Assembly: GCA_949285255.1 (NCBI GenBank)
Contig: CASDXV010000003.1
Coordinates: 1-64,000 of the forward strand
Origin: an uncultured bacterium
Lineage (GTDB): Bacteria; Cyanobacteriota; Vampirovibrionia; Gastranaerophilales; Gastranaerophilaceae
Direction of reading: 5' to 3'
Length of the DNA stretch: 64,000 bases
The position numbers and the translations under genes are program-made. Below, in pieces: positions 32,154 through 40,217 of this stretch (position 1 is its first letter; each line of letters starts with the position of its first letter). The notes beneath the pieces were generated by a model. The model worked only from the letters and a program-made list of their open reading frames with translations, had not been told where the DNA came from and searched no databases.

Positions 32154-35050
32154 GCAAGAGAGAAAATTTCATAAATCTCATCATCGCTTAATTCGGTGAT
32201 TATTTTCTCACCCGCAAACACTGCAGCGTCAGCAAGTTCGCGCTTGTCTTTTATTATTTTGTCTATTTTTTCTTCAAATGTTGAAAGTGTTATAAACCTG
32301 TGCACCATAACATTTTTGTCTTGTCCGATACGGTAAGTCCTGTCTGTTGCTTGGTCTTCAACCGCAGGGTTCCACCATAAGTCATAGTGGATAACATTTG
32401 ACGCCGATGTCAGGTTAAGCCCTAAGCCCCCTGCTTTAAGCGACAAAATCATAATTTTTTTGGACACTTCATCGCTAAATTCTTTAATCATCTGCTCTCT
32501 TTGCTTGACATTAAGTGAACCGTGGAAAAACAGCGGGTCAAAGTTAAATTCATCTGCTATAATTTTTTCCAAAATTGAGCCCATTTCCTTGTATTGTGTG
32601 AATACAAGGGCTTTTTCGTCATTTGATATTATGTTGTGCAAAATTGAAATGAGTTTTTGAGTTTTGCCTGAGGCGCTTTGGCTCATATCACCGTGTTTCA
32701 GGTAGTGGTAAGGGTGGTTGCAGACTTGTTTTAAAGAAGTAATAAGCTTAAAAATAGCTCCGCGTCTGTTTATGCCGCCGCCTGAGTTTGCAATGTCGTT
32801 CATGGATTGGTTTAGGACTCTTTCATAAAGCGCTGCTTGAGATTTTGTCAGGTAGCAGAACTCATCAAGAACGATTTTTTCAGGCAGGTCGGAGATAATT
32901 GACTTATCTGTTTTAAGACGTCTTAGCATAAAAGGTGAAATTGCCTTTTTGAGCTTTTGAGCGCGTGTTGTTTCTTTAAATCTTTCGATAGGCACGGAGT
33001 AGTTTTTGCCAAAGTCGTTGATTGAGCCTAAATAGCCTTTGTTAATAAAGTCAAAAATGCTCCACAGTTCGCTTAAGCGGTTTTCAACAGGAGTGCCCGT
33101 CATAGCTATTCTCATGTCCGCTTTTATTGTTTTTACGGCTTGAGTTTGTGATGTTTGCGGATTTTTGATGTTTTGTGCCTCATCAATTACAAATAAATCC
33201 CAACTGTGCTTTTTAAATTCTTCAAGGTCAATTCTTAAAATTGCATAAGTTGTTAAAATGACATCGCAATCTGTGCTAAATTCCCTGTTAAAGCCGTGGT
33301 AAATATAGGTTTTAAGGCTCGGGGCAAAAGTTTCGAGCTCTCTTTCCCAGTTGCCCATAAGAGTTGTAGGGCAAACTACAAGCACGGGCTTTTTGAGTTT
33401 GTTTTCTTCTTTTAATTTTAAAATAAGGCTTATGACCTGAATTGTTTTACCAAGACCCATATCGTCAGCTATAGCACAGCCAAAACCCTTGGTAACATTG
33501 GTGTATAACCACCTGAAACCGACTTCTTGATAAGGTCTTAGCGTGCCTGTGAGGTTTTTTGGCAGAGAAATTTCTTCAACACGCGTAAAGTCTGATATAA
33601 TGCGCGCAAAGGCTTCATCATAGTCAAAGTCATACTCTTCAATTTTGCCTGATAGCGCATGGTGCAAAAGCTGCATTTTATTCATTACAAAATCAGGCTT
33701 TTTCTTAAGTCTTTCAAGGAGTTTTTGTGTTTCATCGCGGTCTATGAGGATGTATTTGTCCTTGTATTTAATAAGCCCGTTTGTATCTTTCGCAAGTTTT
33801 TGGAACTCTTCAGCGGAGATTTTTTCGTTTTCTCCTATCGCTACCTCAATTGAAAAATCCATAATCTCATCAAGCGAGATTGTTGAGTTTGTATTGAGGT
33901 TTAGGAGTTCTTGAACATCGCTCAGGCGTTTTTGTTTTATTTTTGCATTAATTGAAGCACGAGGAATTATAACATTTTCCATGCCCTCAGGCAGATTTAC
34001 CTCCATGCCCGCTTGAGCTAGGTAGTATGTAATTTGTGTAATTAACTTGTAAACCCCTGATAAATCAAGCTCAAGAGTTACATCCTCTAAGTCTTCAATG
34101 TATTTTGTCGCCCAGTTGATTTGTTTTTCTATGAGCGTTTTTTGCATTTCATCCAAGTCTTCAAGGTTGATGATTTGATTTTTTGTTTTATCTTTGGCTA
34201 AAATGCACATTAAAAACTTCTCATCGTCGATTTTTTCAATATTAAATACAGGGATGATATCGTATGTGCCAAGTGACATTTCATCAAGCCAGCTTTGAAT
34301 ATCAAGCCCTAAGTCGTTGCCTTTGAGTATTCTTTTGTGAGAAGTATTTTTTGTAAAATAAATTGCAGCCTTTAGGTCTTTAAACTTGTAGTGCTTAACG
34401 CCTAAAAACGTGAATATAAGGTAGTTTAAGTACCTGTCGATGAGTTTTTTTGTGGTATCCGTATCAAGGTAATTATTCTCAAGTATGGCTTGATAGCACC
34501 TTAGGTAGTCTTTGTTTTTAAAATAAGGCTCCCAAACAATTGAGAATGTGTCTTTTTTGAATTTTACCGATGGTATAAAGTTTAGTTTTTCGACGGTTTT
34601 TTTAACAAATTGAAAAAGGTCAAAGTAAAATCTGTAGTTTTCGCTCACATCCTGCGCAAGCTCTTGGTTTTCGTCAATGCCCGTAAAGTATTCAAAAAGC
34701 ATATCAAGCGTGATGTCATAGCCGTATTTATCTTCGCCCGAGATGTTTTTGTATTTGGCTTTAAGCTTGTAGAGCGAGCCTTTTGACTTTAGATAGTATT
34801 CAAAATTATATGGCGGAGTAACAAAAATCTCTGCGTTATTGTTTTTTGTTTCAAAAATAATATCTGTCGTGCGCAGAATTTGATTTTTAGTATCAAAGGT
34901 ATCCGAGAATTCTTCCTCGATTAACTCATATACAAGAGATAACGTATAGCGAAAGTCTTTATTCTTTTGAGAATAAGGGTTTTGGTCCAAATTCAAAAGA
35001 AGTTTTTCTATATCGTTTTTCTTAAAAGTAAGATTGTCCGCAACTATCAT
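32150..35050 (-). CDS. SNF2-family DNA-dependent ATPase/helicase
   Basis: About 966 residues from the ATG at 35050 (the frame extends upstream, but the TAAAAT at 35058-35063 fixes the start seven bases later). The C-terminal half has the SF2 motifs: D-D-M-G-L-G-K-T (motif I), D-E-A-Q-N-I-K-N (II), M-T-G-T-P-V-E-N-R (III), L-K-A-G-G-L-G-L-N-L and D-R-T-Y-R-I-G-Q (V/VI). The first ~500 residues are an unassigned region typical of bacterial SNF2 proteins. It probably remodels protein-DNA or RNA polymerase complexes. Confidence 0.92.
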   Translation of the reverse strand: MIVADNLTFKKNDIEKLLLNLDQNPYSQKNKDFRYTLSLVYELIEEEFSDTFDTKNQILRTTDIIFETKNNNAEIFVTPPYNFEYYLKSKGSLYKLKAKYKNISGEDKYGYDITLDMLFEYFTGIDENQELAQDVSENYRFYFDLFQFVKKTVEKLNFIPSVKFKKDTFSIVWEPYFKNKDYLRCYQAILENNYLDTDTTKKLIDRYLNYLIFTFLGVKHYKFKDLKAAIYFTKNTSHKRILKGNDLGLDIQSWLDEMSLGTYDIIPVFNIEKIDDEKFLMCILAKDKTKNQIINLEDLDEMQKTLIEKQINWATKYIEDLEDVTLELDLSGVYKLITQITYYLAQAGMEVNLPEGMENVIIPRASINAKIKQKRLSDVQELLNLNTNSTISLDEIMDFSIEVAIGENEKISAEEFQKLAKDTNGLIKYKDKYILIDRDETQKLLERLKKKPDFVMNKMQLLHHALSGKIEEYDFDYDEAFARIISDFTRVEEISLPKNLTGTLRPYQEVGFRWLYTNVTKGFGCAIADDMGLGKTIQVISLILKLKEENKLKKPVLVVCPTTLMGNWERELETFAPSLKTYIYHGFNREFSTDCDVILTTYAILRIDLEEFKKHSWDLFVIDEAQNIKNPQTSQTQAVKTIKADMRIAMTGTPVENRLSELWSIFDFINKGYLGSINDFGKNYSVPIERFKETTRAQKLKKAISPFMLRRLKTDKSIISDLPEKIVLDEFCYLTKSQAALYERVLNQSMNDIANSGGGINRRGAIFKLITSLKQVCNHPYHYLKHGDMSQSASGKTQKLISILHNIISNDEKALVFTQYKEMGSILEKIIADEFNFDPLFFHGSLNVKQREQMIKEFSDEVSKKIMILSLKAGGLGLNLTSASNVIHYDLWWNPAVEDQATDRTYRIGQDKNVMVHRFITLSTFEEKIDKIIKDKRELADAAVFAGEKIITELSDDEIYEIFSLA

Positions 35051-35095
35051 CTTATTTATTTTAATATAAACAAAATTTGTTGTATAATTATTTTT

Positions 35096-36016
35096 ATGAA
35101 ATTTGCAGTCAGAATTATCAAAAATACTTTTCACCCTTTAAAAATTGCCGACGGGGCTAATTTGCACCATGGACAAAAGGTTCTTGTAAGAACGGAAAAA
35201 GGCGAAGAGGTTTTTAGCGTATTTATTGTTAATTCTGAAATTATGAAGCACTGGCAAAAATACAAGCCCGAGGCTCTGCCTTTAATTCGTACAATTAATG
35301 AAAACGATAAGCCTGTTTTAGAAGAGCAAAAAAAGCTTGAGGTAGAGGCGTTTTTCAAGTGTAAAGCGCTTGTTGAAAAGCGCGGTTTGGTTATGAACTT
35401 GGTTCAGACACGCTACACATTTGACAGAAAAAAAATAACTTTCTACTACACTGCGCCTGAGAGGGTTGATTTTCGTGAGCTTTTAAAAGACTTAACTCAG
35501 GAATTTAAAAGAGTAAGAATAGATTTAAGGCACATTGGCGTTAGGGACGAGACCTCAATTTTAGGCGGTCAGGGCGTTTGCGGGCAGGATTATTGCTGCT
35601 GCAGATTTTTAAAGAAATTTGAATCGGTAAACACTAAACTTGCGCGCGACCAAGGAATACCAATGACTCCGGGGAAAATCACTGGCTCTTGCGGAAGACT
35701 TTTGTGCTGCTTAAATTATGAATATCCAAACTACCTTGAAGCGGCAAAAACCCTGCCTCCGATAGGCTCCGGCGTTATGACGCCAGATGGCGTAGCTAAA
35801 GTATTTTCTCTTAATTTCCTTAAAAAATCAGTGTTCGTTAAGCTTGAGGACGGCAAAATTAAGGAATATTCAAAAAATGACATCGAGATGTTAGACCAAG
35901 AGGTAAATATTGAAATCGACACCACTCAAAATGCCCTTGATTACCATGAAGAGGGCGAGGTTGTGGATTTAAAATCTCTTGATAATGATAAAAACAGTTC
36001 AACGGGAAATATATAA
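35096..36016 (+). CDS. PSP1-domain protein (RicT/YaaT-like)
   Basis: 306 residues from the ATG at 35096; longer readings cross the promoter of the divergent gene. The PSP1 domain has G-V-R-D-E-T-S-I-L-G-G, G-V-C-G-Q-D-Y-C-C-C-R-F-L and G-S-C-G-R-L-L-C-C-L-N-Y-E, whose Cys bind iron-sulfur clusters in RicT. In Bacillus, RicT is part of an RNase Y accessory complex. TATAAT (35083-35088) lies seven bases before the ATG. The rsfS start overlaps its stop (TAATG). Confidence 0.9.
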   Translation: MKFAVRIIKNTFHPLKIADGANLHHGQKVLVRTEKGEEVFSVFIVNSEIMKHWQKYKPEALPLIRTINENDKPVLEEQKKLEVEAFFKCKALVEKRGLVMNLVQTRYTFDRKKITFYYTAPERVDFRELLKDLTQEFKRVRIDLRHIGVRDETSILGGQGVCGQDYCCCRFLKKFESVNTKLARDQGIPMTPGKITGSCGRLLCCLNYEYPNYLEAAKTLPPIGSGVMTPDGVAKVFSLNFLKKSVFVKLEDGKIKEYSKNDIEMLDQEVNIEIDTTQNALDYHEEGEVVDLKSLDNDKNSSTGNI

Positions 36017-36417
36017 TGATTGAAACAAAAGAAATTTCTTCAAAAAAACTGGCAAGTGTCATTGCCCGTACATTAGATGACTTTAAAGCAGATGACATTG
36101 TGATTTTAAATGTTGCAAACGTGTGCGTGCTATCTGACTATTTTGTTATAGCATCAGCCCAAAGTTCAACTCAGGTAAAGGGTTTGACCTCTACTGTGAG
36201 AGAAAAAATCAAAGAATATTTTGGCAGAATACCCGCAGGTGATGAAAATGATGTTAAAAATCGCTGGAACTTGCTTGACTACGGTGATGTAGTGGTGCAT
36301 ATTATGCATAGTGAACAAAGAGAAACTTACGCGCTTGAAAAATTCTGGAATCATGCGTTTAAGCTTGAGCGCGACGAGTGGGAAGAAGAGTCAAAAGAAT
36401 TTGCAAGATATGAGTAA
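36016..36417 (+). CDS. rsfS: Ribosome silencing factor RsfS
   Basis: 133 residues. D-I-V-I-L-N-V, S-D-Y-F-V-I-A-S-A, G-L-T-S-T-V, W-N-L-L-D-Y-G-D-V-V-V-H-I-M and R-E-T-Y-A-L-E-K-F-W match the family. It binds L14 on the large subunit and blocks subunit joining in starvation. It overlaps the PSP1-gene stop by one base and is followed by a strong terminator. Confidence 0.95.
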   Translation: MIETKEISSKKLASVIARTLDDFKADDIVILNVANVCVLSDYFVIASAQSSTQVKGLTSTVREKIKEYFGRIPAGDENDVKNRWNLLDYGDVVVHIMHSEQRETYALEKFWNHAFKLERDEWEEESKEFARYE

Positions 36418-36420
36418 AAT

Positions 36421-36449
36421 TTAACCCCTCTTAATTTAAGAGGGGTTAA
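36421..36449. terminator. Bidirectional intrinsic terminator
   Basis: A 13-bp stem, TTAACCCCTCTTA (36421-36433) with its complement at 36437-36449, around a 3-base loop. It is between the convergent rsfS and rplI genes and flanked by T- and A-rich sequence. Confidence 0.88.
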
Positions 36450-36471
36450 ATTTTTATATATTTTATTAAGC

Positions 36472-36969
36472 TTATGCTTCTTCTTGAGTTTCTTCAACTT
36501 CAAGAGTTTCTTTAATAGTTTCGGAAGCACTTACTTCAACATTTAATTTAGCTTTTACTTTAGATGACAATTTAACTGTCATAACAAAGCTTCCGATGTG
36601 GTTGATAGGATTATCAAGAATGATGGATTTTCTGTCAACTTCGATGCCTGTTTTTGCAAGTAACTCTTCGGCAAGTTTTTTAGTTGTAATTGTACCGAAA
36701 AGTTTTCCTGATTCACCTGCTTTTGCGCTAAGTGAAATAAGTTCAACCGCTTCGATTTTTTCAGCTTTTTCAAGAGCTTCTTGGTGAAGTTTTTCTGATT
36801 TAGCTTTAATTCTTGCTATATTTCTTTCTCTTGCGGCAAGTGAACCCTCAGTTGCAATTTCTGCTACATTGTTAGGCAGCAAGAAATTTCTTGCGTAACC
36901 GTCTTTTACATTGACCAAATCACCTGCTTCGCCGAGGTTTTGGACATCTTTTTTTAATATAACCTGCAT
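36472..36969 (-). CDS. rplI: 50S ribosomal protein L9
   Basis: 165 residues. The N-terminal rRNA-binding domain (M-Q-V-I-L-K-K-D-V-Q-N-L-G, G-Y-A-R-N-F-L-L-P) and the long helix are typical, as is the C-terminal domain (G-K-L-F-G-T-I-T). About 15 extra Glu/Ala/Thr-rich residues end the protein. AAGGAG precedes the ATG. Confidence 0.97.
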   Translation of the reverse strand: MQVILKKDVQNLGEAGDLVNVKDGYARNFLLPNNVAEIATEGSLAARERNIARIKAKSEKLHQEALEKAEKIEAVELISLSAKAGESGKLFGTITTKKLAEELLAKTGIEVDRKSIILDNPINHIGSFVMTVKLSSKVKAKLNVEVSASETIKETLEVEETQEEA

Positions 36970-36986
36970 GGTCTTCTCCTTTTTTG

Positions 36987-37034
36987 ACTTGTGTTTATCA
37001 ATAATTCTAATTAAAACATTTTATAAACACAAGT
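36987..37034. repeat. 12-bp inverted repeat between minE and rplI
   Basis: ACTTGTGTTTAT (36987-36998) and its complement ATAAACACAAGT (37023-37034), separated by 24 bases. It lies in the gap between minE and rplI, upstream of the L9 ribosome site. There is no T-run on the minus strand, so a plain terminator is unlikely. Confidence 0.4.
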
Positions 37035-37041
37035 ATTATGT

Positions 37042-37602
37042 TTAATTTTCCTTAACTTTAGCTTTTTTATCTTCTTCTTTTTCTTCTTCTGCCGATGTTT
37101 CAGCCTCTTTTAGAACCTCTTGAGTTTCTTCTTCCTCTTGAGTTTCTTCTTCTTTTTCTTCCTCTTCGGGAGTTTCTTCTTGAGCTTCTTCTCCTTGAAC
37201 TCCTGCCAGAACTGCTGCTCTTTCTTTGATTAGCTCTTCAAGCTCTTCTACTATTTCTTGAGCTTTAGCTTGAGTTTTAATAGCCTGCTCTTTAATTGCC
37301 TCATCTATTTCTTCATCGGTTTTAGCTCTTGTTACAGGGATTGCAAGATTTAGTACAGTTGCGTTATCAGCAGCATTTATCTCAAGGTCAAAAAGCTCTT
37401 CATCAATTTCCATGTACTTTGAAATAGTTGTAACAAGCTCTTCTTTGAGCATTTGCATGGCACGTTCGGAAAAACCTACCCTATCTTGCATAAGGACAGT
37501 TTTTAGCCTGCTCATTGCCATGCCTTTTGTTTCATCGTGTGTATTTTGATTAACAAAGAAACTGAGGACTTTGTTATATAAATCTGAAAATATATCTCTC
37601 AT
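37042..37602 (-). CDS. minE: Cell-division topological factor MinE with acidic tail
   Basis: 186 residues, twice the usual ~90. The first ~95 hold the MinE core: an amphipathic N terminus, S-R-L-K-T-V-L-M-Q-D-R (the MinD-contact element) and E-L-F-D-L-E-I near 66. The other half is an Ala/Glu-rich helix and a run of Glu, Thr and Lys of low complexity. MinE drives MinD off the membrane so that the Z-ring forms at midcell. It is one base downstream of minD. Confidence 0.92.
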   Translation of the reverse strand: MRDIFSDLYNKVLSFFVNQNTHDETKGMAMSRLKTVLMQDRVGFSERAMQMLKEELVTTISKYMEIDEELFDLEINAADNATVLNLAIPVTRAKTDEEIDEAIKEQAIKTQAKAQEIVEELEELIKERAAVLAGVQGEEAQEETPEEEEKEEETQEEEETQEVLKEAETSAEEEKEEDKKAKVKEN

Positions 37603-37603
37603 C

Positions 37604-38413
37604 TTAAGCCTTCACTTTCTTTGAAAAGAATTTTTTAATTTTTTCTACGATTGTTCTTGGCTGGTCGATATCAAGGAAAGGAACTTCTTCGCCCTGAATT
37701 CTTTTTGCAACATTCATATAAGCCTGACCTGCAAGAGAATTTTCATCATTTACAATAGGTTCACCCTTGTTTGTTGATGTTATAACCCCTGTATCTTCAG
37801 GTATAACACCGATAAGGTCACATGAGAGAATTTCAACTACATCCTCTACGCTCATCATGTCATTTGTTTTAATCAGGTTAGGACGAACACGGTTTACAAG
37901 TAAGCGGTATTTTTCAACTTCTTCTTTTGCTTCAAGCAAGCCTATTATTCTATCCGCGTCACGAATAGCGCTCATCTCGGGTGTGGTCACAACAATAGCT
38001 TCATTAGCGCCTGCAACTGCATTTTGAAAACCCTGCTCAATACCTGCGGGACAGTCAACTAAAATGTAGTCAAAGTCTTCTTTTAGCGTATCGCAGATTT
38101 CTTTAAGCTGTTCTGCCGTCACTGCCGATTTGTCACGAGTTTGAGCAGCAGCGAGCAAGCACAGGTTAGGATTTTTCTTGTCTTTTACAAGAGCTTGTTT
38201 TAATTTGCAGCGCTCTTCAACAACATCGACTATCGTGTATACAATTCTGTTTTCAAGACCTAAGAGCAAATCAAGATTTCTAAGACCTATATCAGTGTCA
38301 ATAAGGACAACCTTGTTGCCGTCTTTAGCAAGGGCTGTACCAATGTTAGCGGAGGTTGTTGTTTTTCCGACCCCTCCCTTGCCCGAGGTAATAACTATTA
38401 CAGAACCTGTCAT
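37604..38413 (-). CDS. minD: Septum-site-determining ATPase MinD
   Basis: 269 residues. Deviant Walker A K-G-G-V-G-K-T at 12-18, D-T-D-I-G-L-R-N-L-D, D-C-P-A-G-I-E and a C-terminal amphipathic basic helix (F-F-S-K-K-V-K-A) for the membrane. With MinC it blocks Z-ring assembly at the poles. AAGGAGC precedes the ATG. Order minC-minD-minE. Confidence 0.97.
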   Translation of the reverse strand: MTGSVIVITSGKGGVGKTTTSANIGTALAKDGNKVVLIDTDIGLRNLDLLLGLENRIVYTIVDVVEERCKLKQALVKDKKNPNLCLLAAAQTRDKSAVTAEQLKEICDTLKEDFDYILVDCPAGIEQGFQNAVAGANEAIVVTTPEMSAIRDADRIIGLLEAKEEVEKYRLLVNRVRPNLIKTNDMMSVEDVVEILSCDLIGVIPEDTGVITSTNKGEPIVNDENSLAGQAYMNVAKRIQGEEVPFLDIDQPRTIVEKIKKFFSKKVKA

Positions 38414-38429
38414 CTATTTTTGCTCCTTT

Positions 38430-39380
38430 TTAATTAATTTTAAATAATACGATTGAATCATCCACAATTCTTGCTTCTTCAGGCGTAAAGACCGAAGATT
38501 TAATGATATATGGAATATTTGTGCCGTCAGGTCGTCTTGAATAGCAGTTTGCAATTCTTAACTGTACGGCATTCATTTTAAGTGCACGGATTTTTGCGTC
38601 ACGATTACCTTTCATGCCGGCATGAGCAATTGAGCCCAAAACACCCCACACAGTGATATCTCCTGTTGCTTTAATTTCTGAACCGGGGTGGCAGTCGCCT
38701 ATTATTACTACATTTCCGTCAAATTCAAGAACTTGACCCGAGCGAAGAGTCTGGTTAACATAAATTGTTTGCTTTGAGTCAACTACAACGGGCTCATCTG
38801 TTGGAGGAGCGTAGTAGTCAACTTCTTCCCAAGTTTGTTTATCTTCTTCATCCTCGTCATAGGCTTTTTTGTATGTTTCCATAATTTGTTTGCCATCTTC
38901 ATTAAAATCAATGGGCTGAAATTCTTCAAAACCGTTGCCTAAAGAATCGGAAATATTATTCCCGCCCATATCCGCTATATCGCTTGGAAGCCCGTTACCT
39001 TTAAGTTCTTGAGGTTGAGCCTCAAAATTACTCTGAGCATTTGAATTATCATCTTTTGGTGCGATTTCAAAACCTATTTGCTCGTAATTTGGTTCGTGTT
39101 TTTCAACATATTGAGGGGTTTGAACTCTTATGCCCATATTTTCGCAAATATTTTTTGTAGATTCGTTTAGAGTTTCTACAAAATCCAGCTCTGATGCATA
39201 GCTTGCAATTAATGACTGTATAGAGAGAATTTGTGCTTGATTTAGTGTAATATCGCTTAATTTAAGTCCTATTTTTCTTTCTCTTGAATCAGGTACTTCA
39301 AAAGCCGCTGAAACGCTGGTAATGATTTCTCCGGTATTTGTACATCCCGTTAAATCTATGACAAACAATTCATTATTCAT
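38430..39380 (-). CDS. minC: Septum-site-determining protein MinC
   Basis: 316 residues. The C-terminal domain is clear (Q-T-L-R-S-G-Q-V-L-E-F-D-G-N-V-V-I-I-G-D, then G-A-like repeats and A-I-A-N-C-Y-S-R): the beta-helix that binds MinD and FtsZ. The N-terminal part (about 1-90) is only weakly typical, and a long acidic linker (about 100-210) lies between. It starts the minCDE-rplI group. Confidence 0.9.
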   Translation of the reverse strand: MNNELFVIDLTGCTNTGEIITSVSAAFEVPDSRERKIGLKLSDITLNQAQILSIQSLIASYASELDFVETLNESTKNICENMGIRVQTPQYVEKHEPNYEQIGFEIAPKDDNSNAQSNFEAQPQELKGNGLPSDIADMGGNNISDSLGNGFEEFQPIDFNEDGKQIMETYKKAYDEDEEDKQTWEEVDYYAPPTDEPVVVDSKQTIYVNQTLRSGQVLEFDGNVVIIGDCHPGSEIKATGDITVWGVLGSIAHAGMKGNRDAKIRALKMNAVQLRIANCYSRRPDGTNIPYIIKSSVFTPEEARIVDDSIVLFKIN

Positions 39381-39497
39381 AATTAATCCCTGCTAATCTT
39401 CTCAATATCAACAATATCGTAAATTTGAGATAATTACAATTAAATATAAAGTCATGTAAAAAAAAATTAGCAAAAAATTTTTTGTTTGTGCGTTAAT

Positions 39498-40217
39498 ATG
39501 TATGGAAAGAATAAAAAAATGCGAATACAGAGTATTAATAACGCCATCACATATAAAGGCAACGCGGATTTAGTTCAGGCAAATACGGAAAAGAAAGAAA
39601 ATTTTTCCAAAACTGCTGCAGCAGGTGCGCTTATTGGAGCTATTGCCCCTGTTCTTGCAATAAGTAAGGCAACAAAGGGTAAATTCAGTTTTGATATTTT
39701 TGAAAACAACAGCTTAAAAAAAGACTTGGCTACAATTTTAACCGTTAGTACAAGCGCTATTTTGGGCGGACTTTTGGGTGGTTTAGTTGAGGCTAAAACC
39801 CCTGAAGATAAAAAAGCAAAAGCAAAAGAATCTCTTTTTGATATTACAACGGTTGCAATTCCTGCCCTCATAGCAACAGGTGTTTTAGGGGTTGCAAAGA
39901 AAATGAATATAAAAAGTATTGCCCCTAAAATTATCGCTCCTATAGCAGGTATTGGTCTTGGCATGCCCTTGGCTCAAAAAGCTTCTGGAGTTATTGACAA
40001 GTTTTTACATAAAGATGACCCAAACGCTAAGGTTAAAGAAAGAAAATTAAAACCGCAGGATTACATAGTCCACATTGATGATTTATTGGCGCTTATGATT
40101 ATTTCAAAAGTTCCTTTTGCAGGTAAAATCCACGCTGATAAAATTCTGCCTTTGATATATGCTTGGTGCGGTTTTGAATCCGGTTCAAAAGTAGCTTCAA
40201 AGAAAGAAAATTCTTAA
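39498..40217 (+). CDS. Putative membrane protein with a short N-terminal motif
   Basis: About 239 residues; starts at 39498 or 39519 (M-R-I-Q-S-I-N-N) are both possible. No signal peptide. Four hydrophobic Gly/Ala/Ile-rich stretches (about 35-55, 80-98, 115-130 and 150-165), then a basic region. The first residues (I-N-N-A-I-T-Y-K-G-N) recall the start of the convergent nucleotidase (I-N-N-T-Y-F-K-G). Function unknown. Confidence 0.6.
   Translation: MYGKNKKMRIQSINNAITYKGNADLVQANTEKKENFSKTAAAGALIGAIAPVLAISKATKGKFSFDIFENNSLKKDLATILTVSTSAILGGLLGGLVEAKTPEDKKAKAKESLFDITTVAIPALIATGVLGVAKKMNIKSIAPKIIAPIAGIGLGMPLAQKASGVIDKFLHKDDPNAKVKERKLKPQDYIVHIDDLLALMIISKVPFAGKIHADKILPLIYAWCGFESGSKVASKKENS

Noticed and set aside
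34967-35095. 43-codon N-terminal extension of the PSP1 gene
   Set aside because: It would run over the divergent SNF2 promoter and its own -10 box; the protein family begins at the ATG at 35096.
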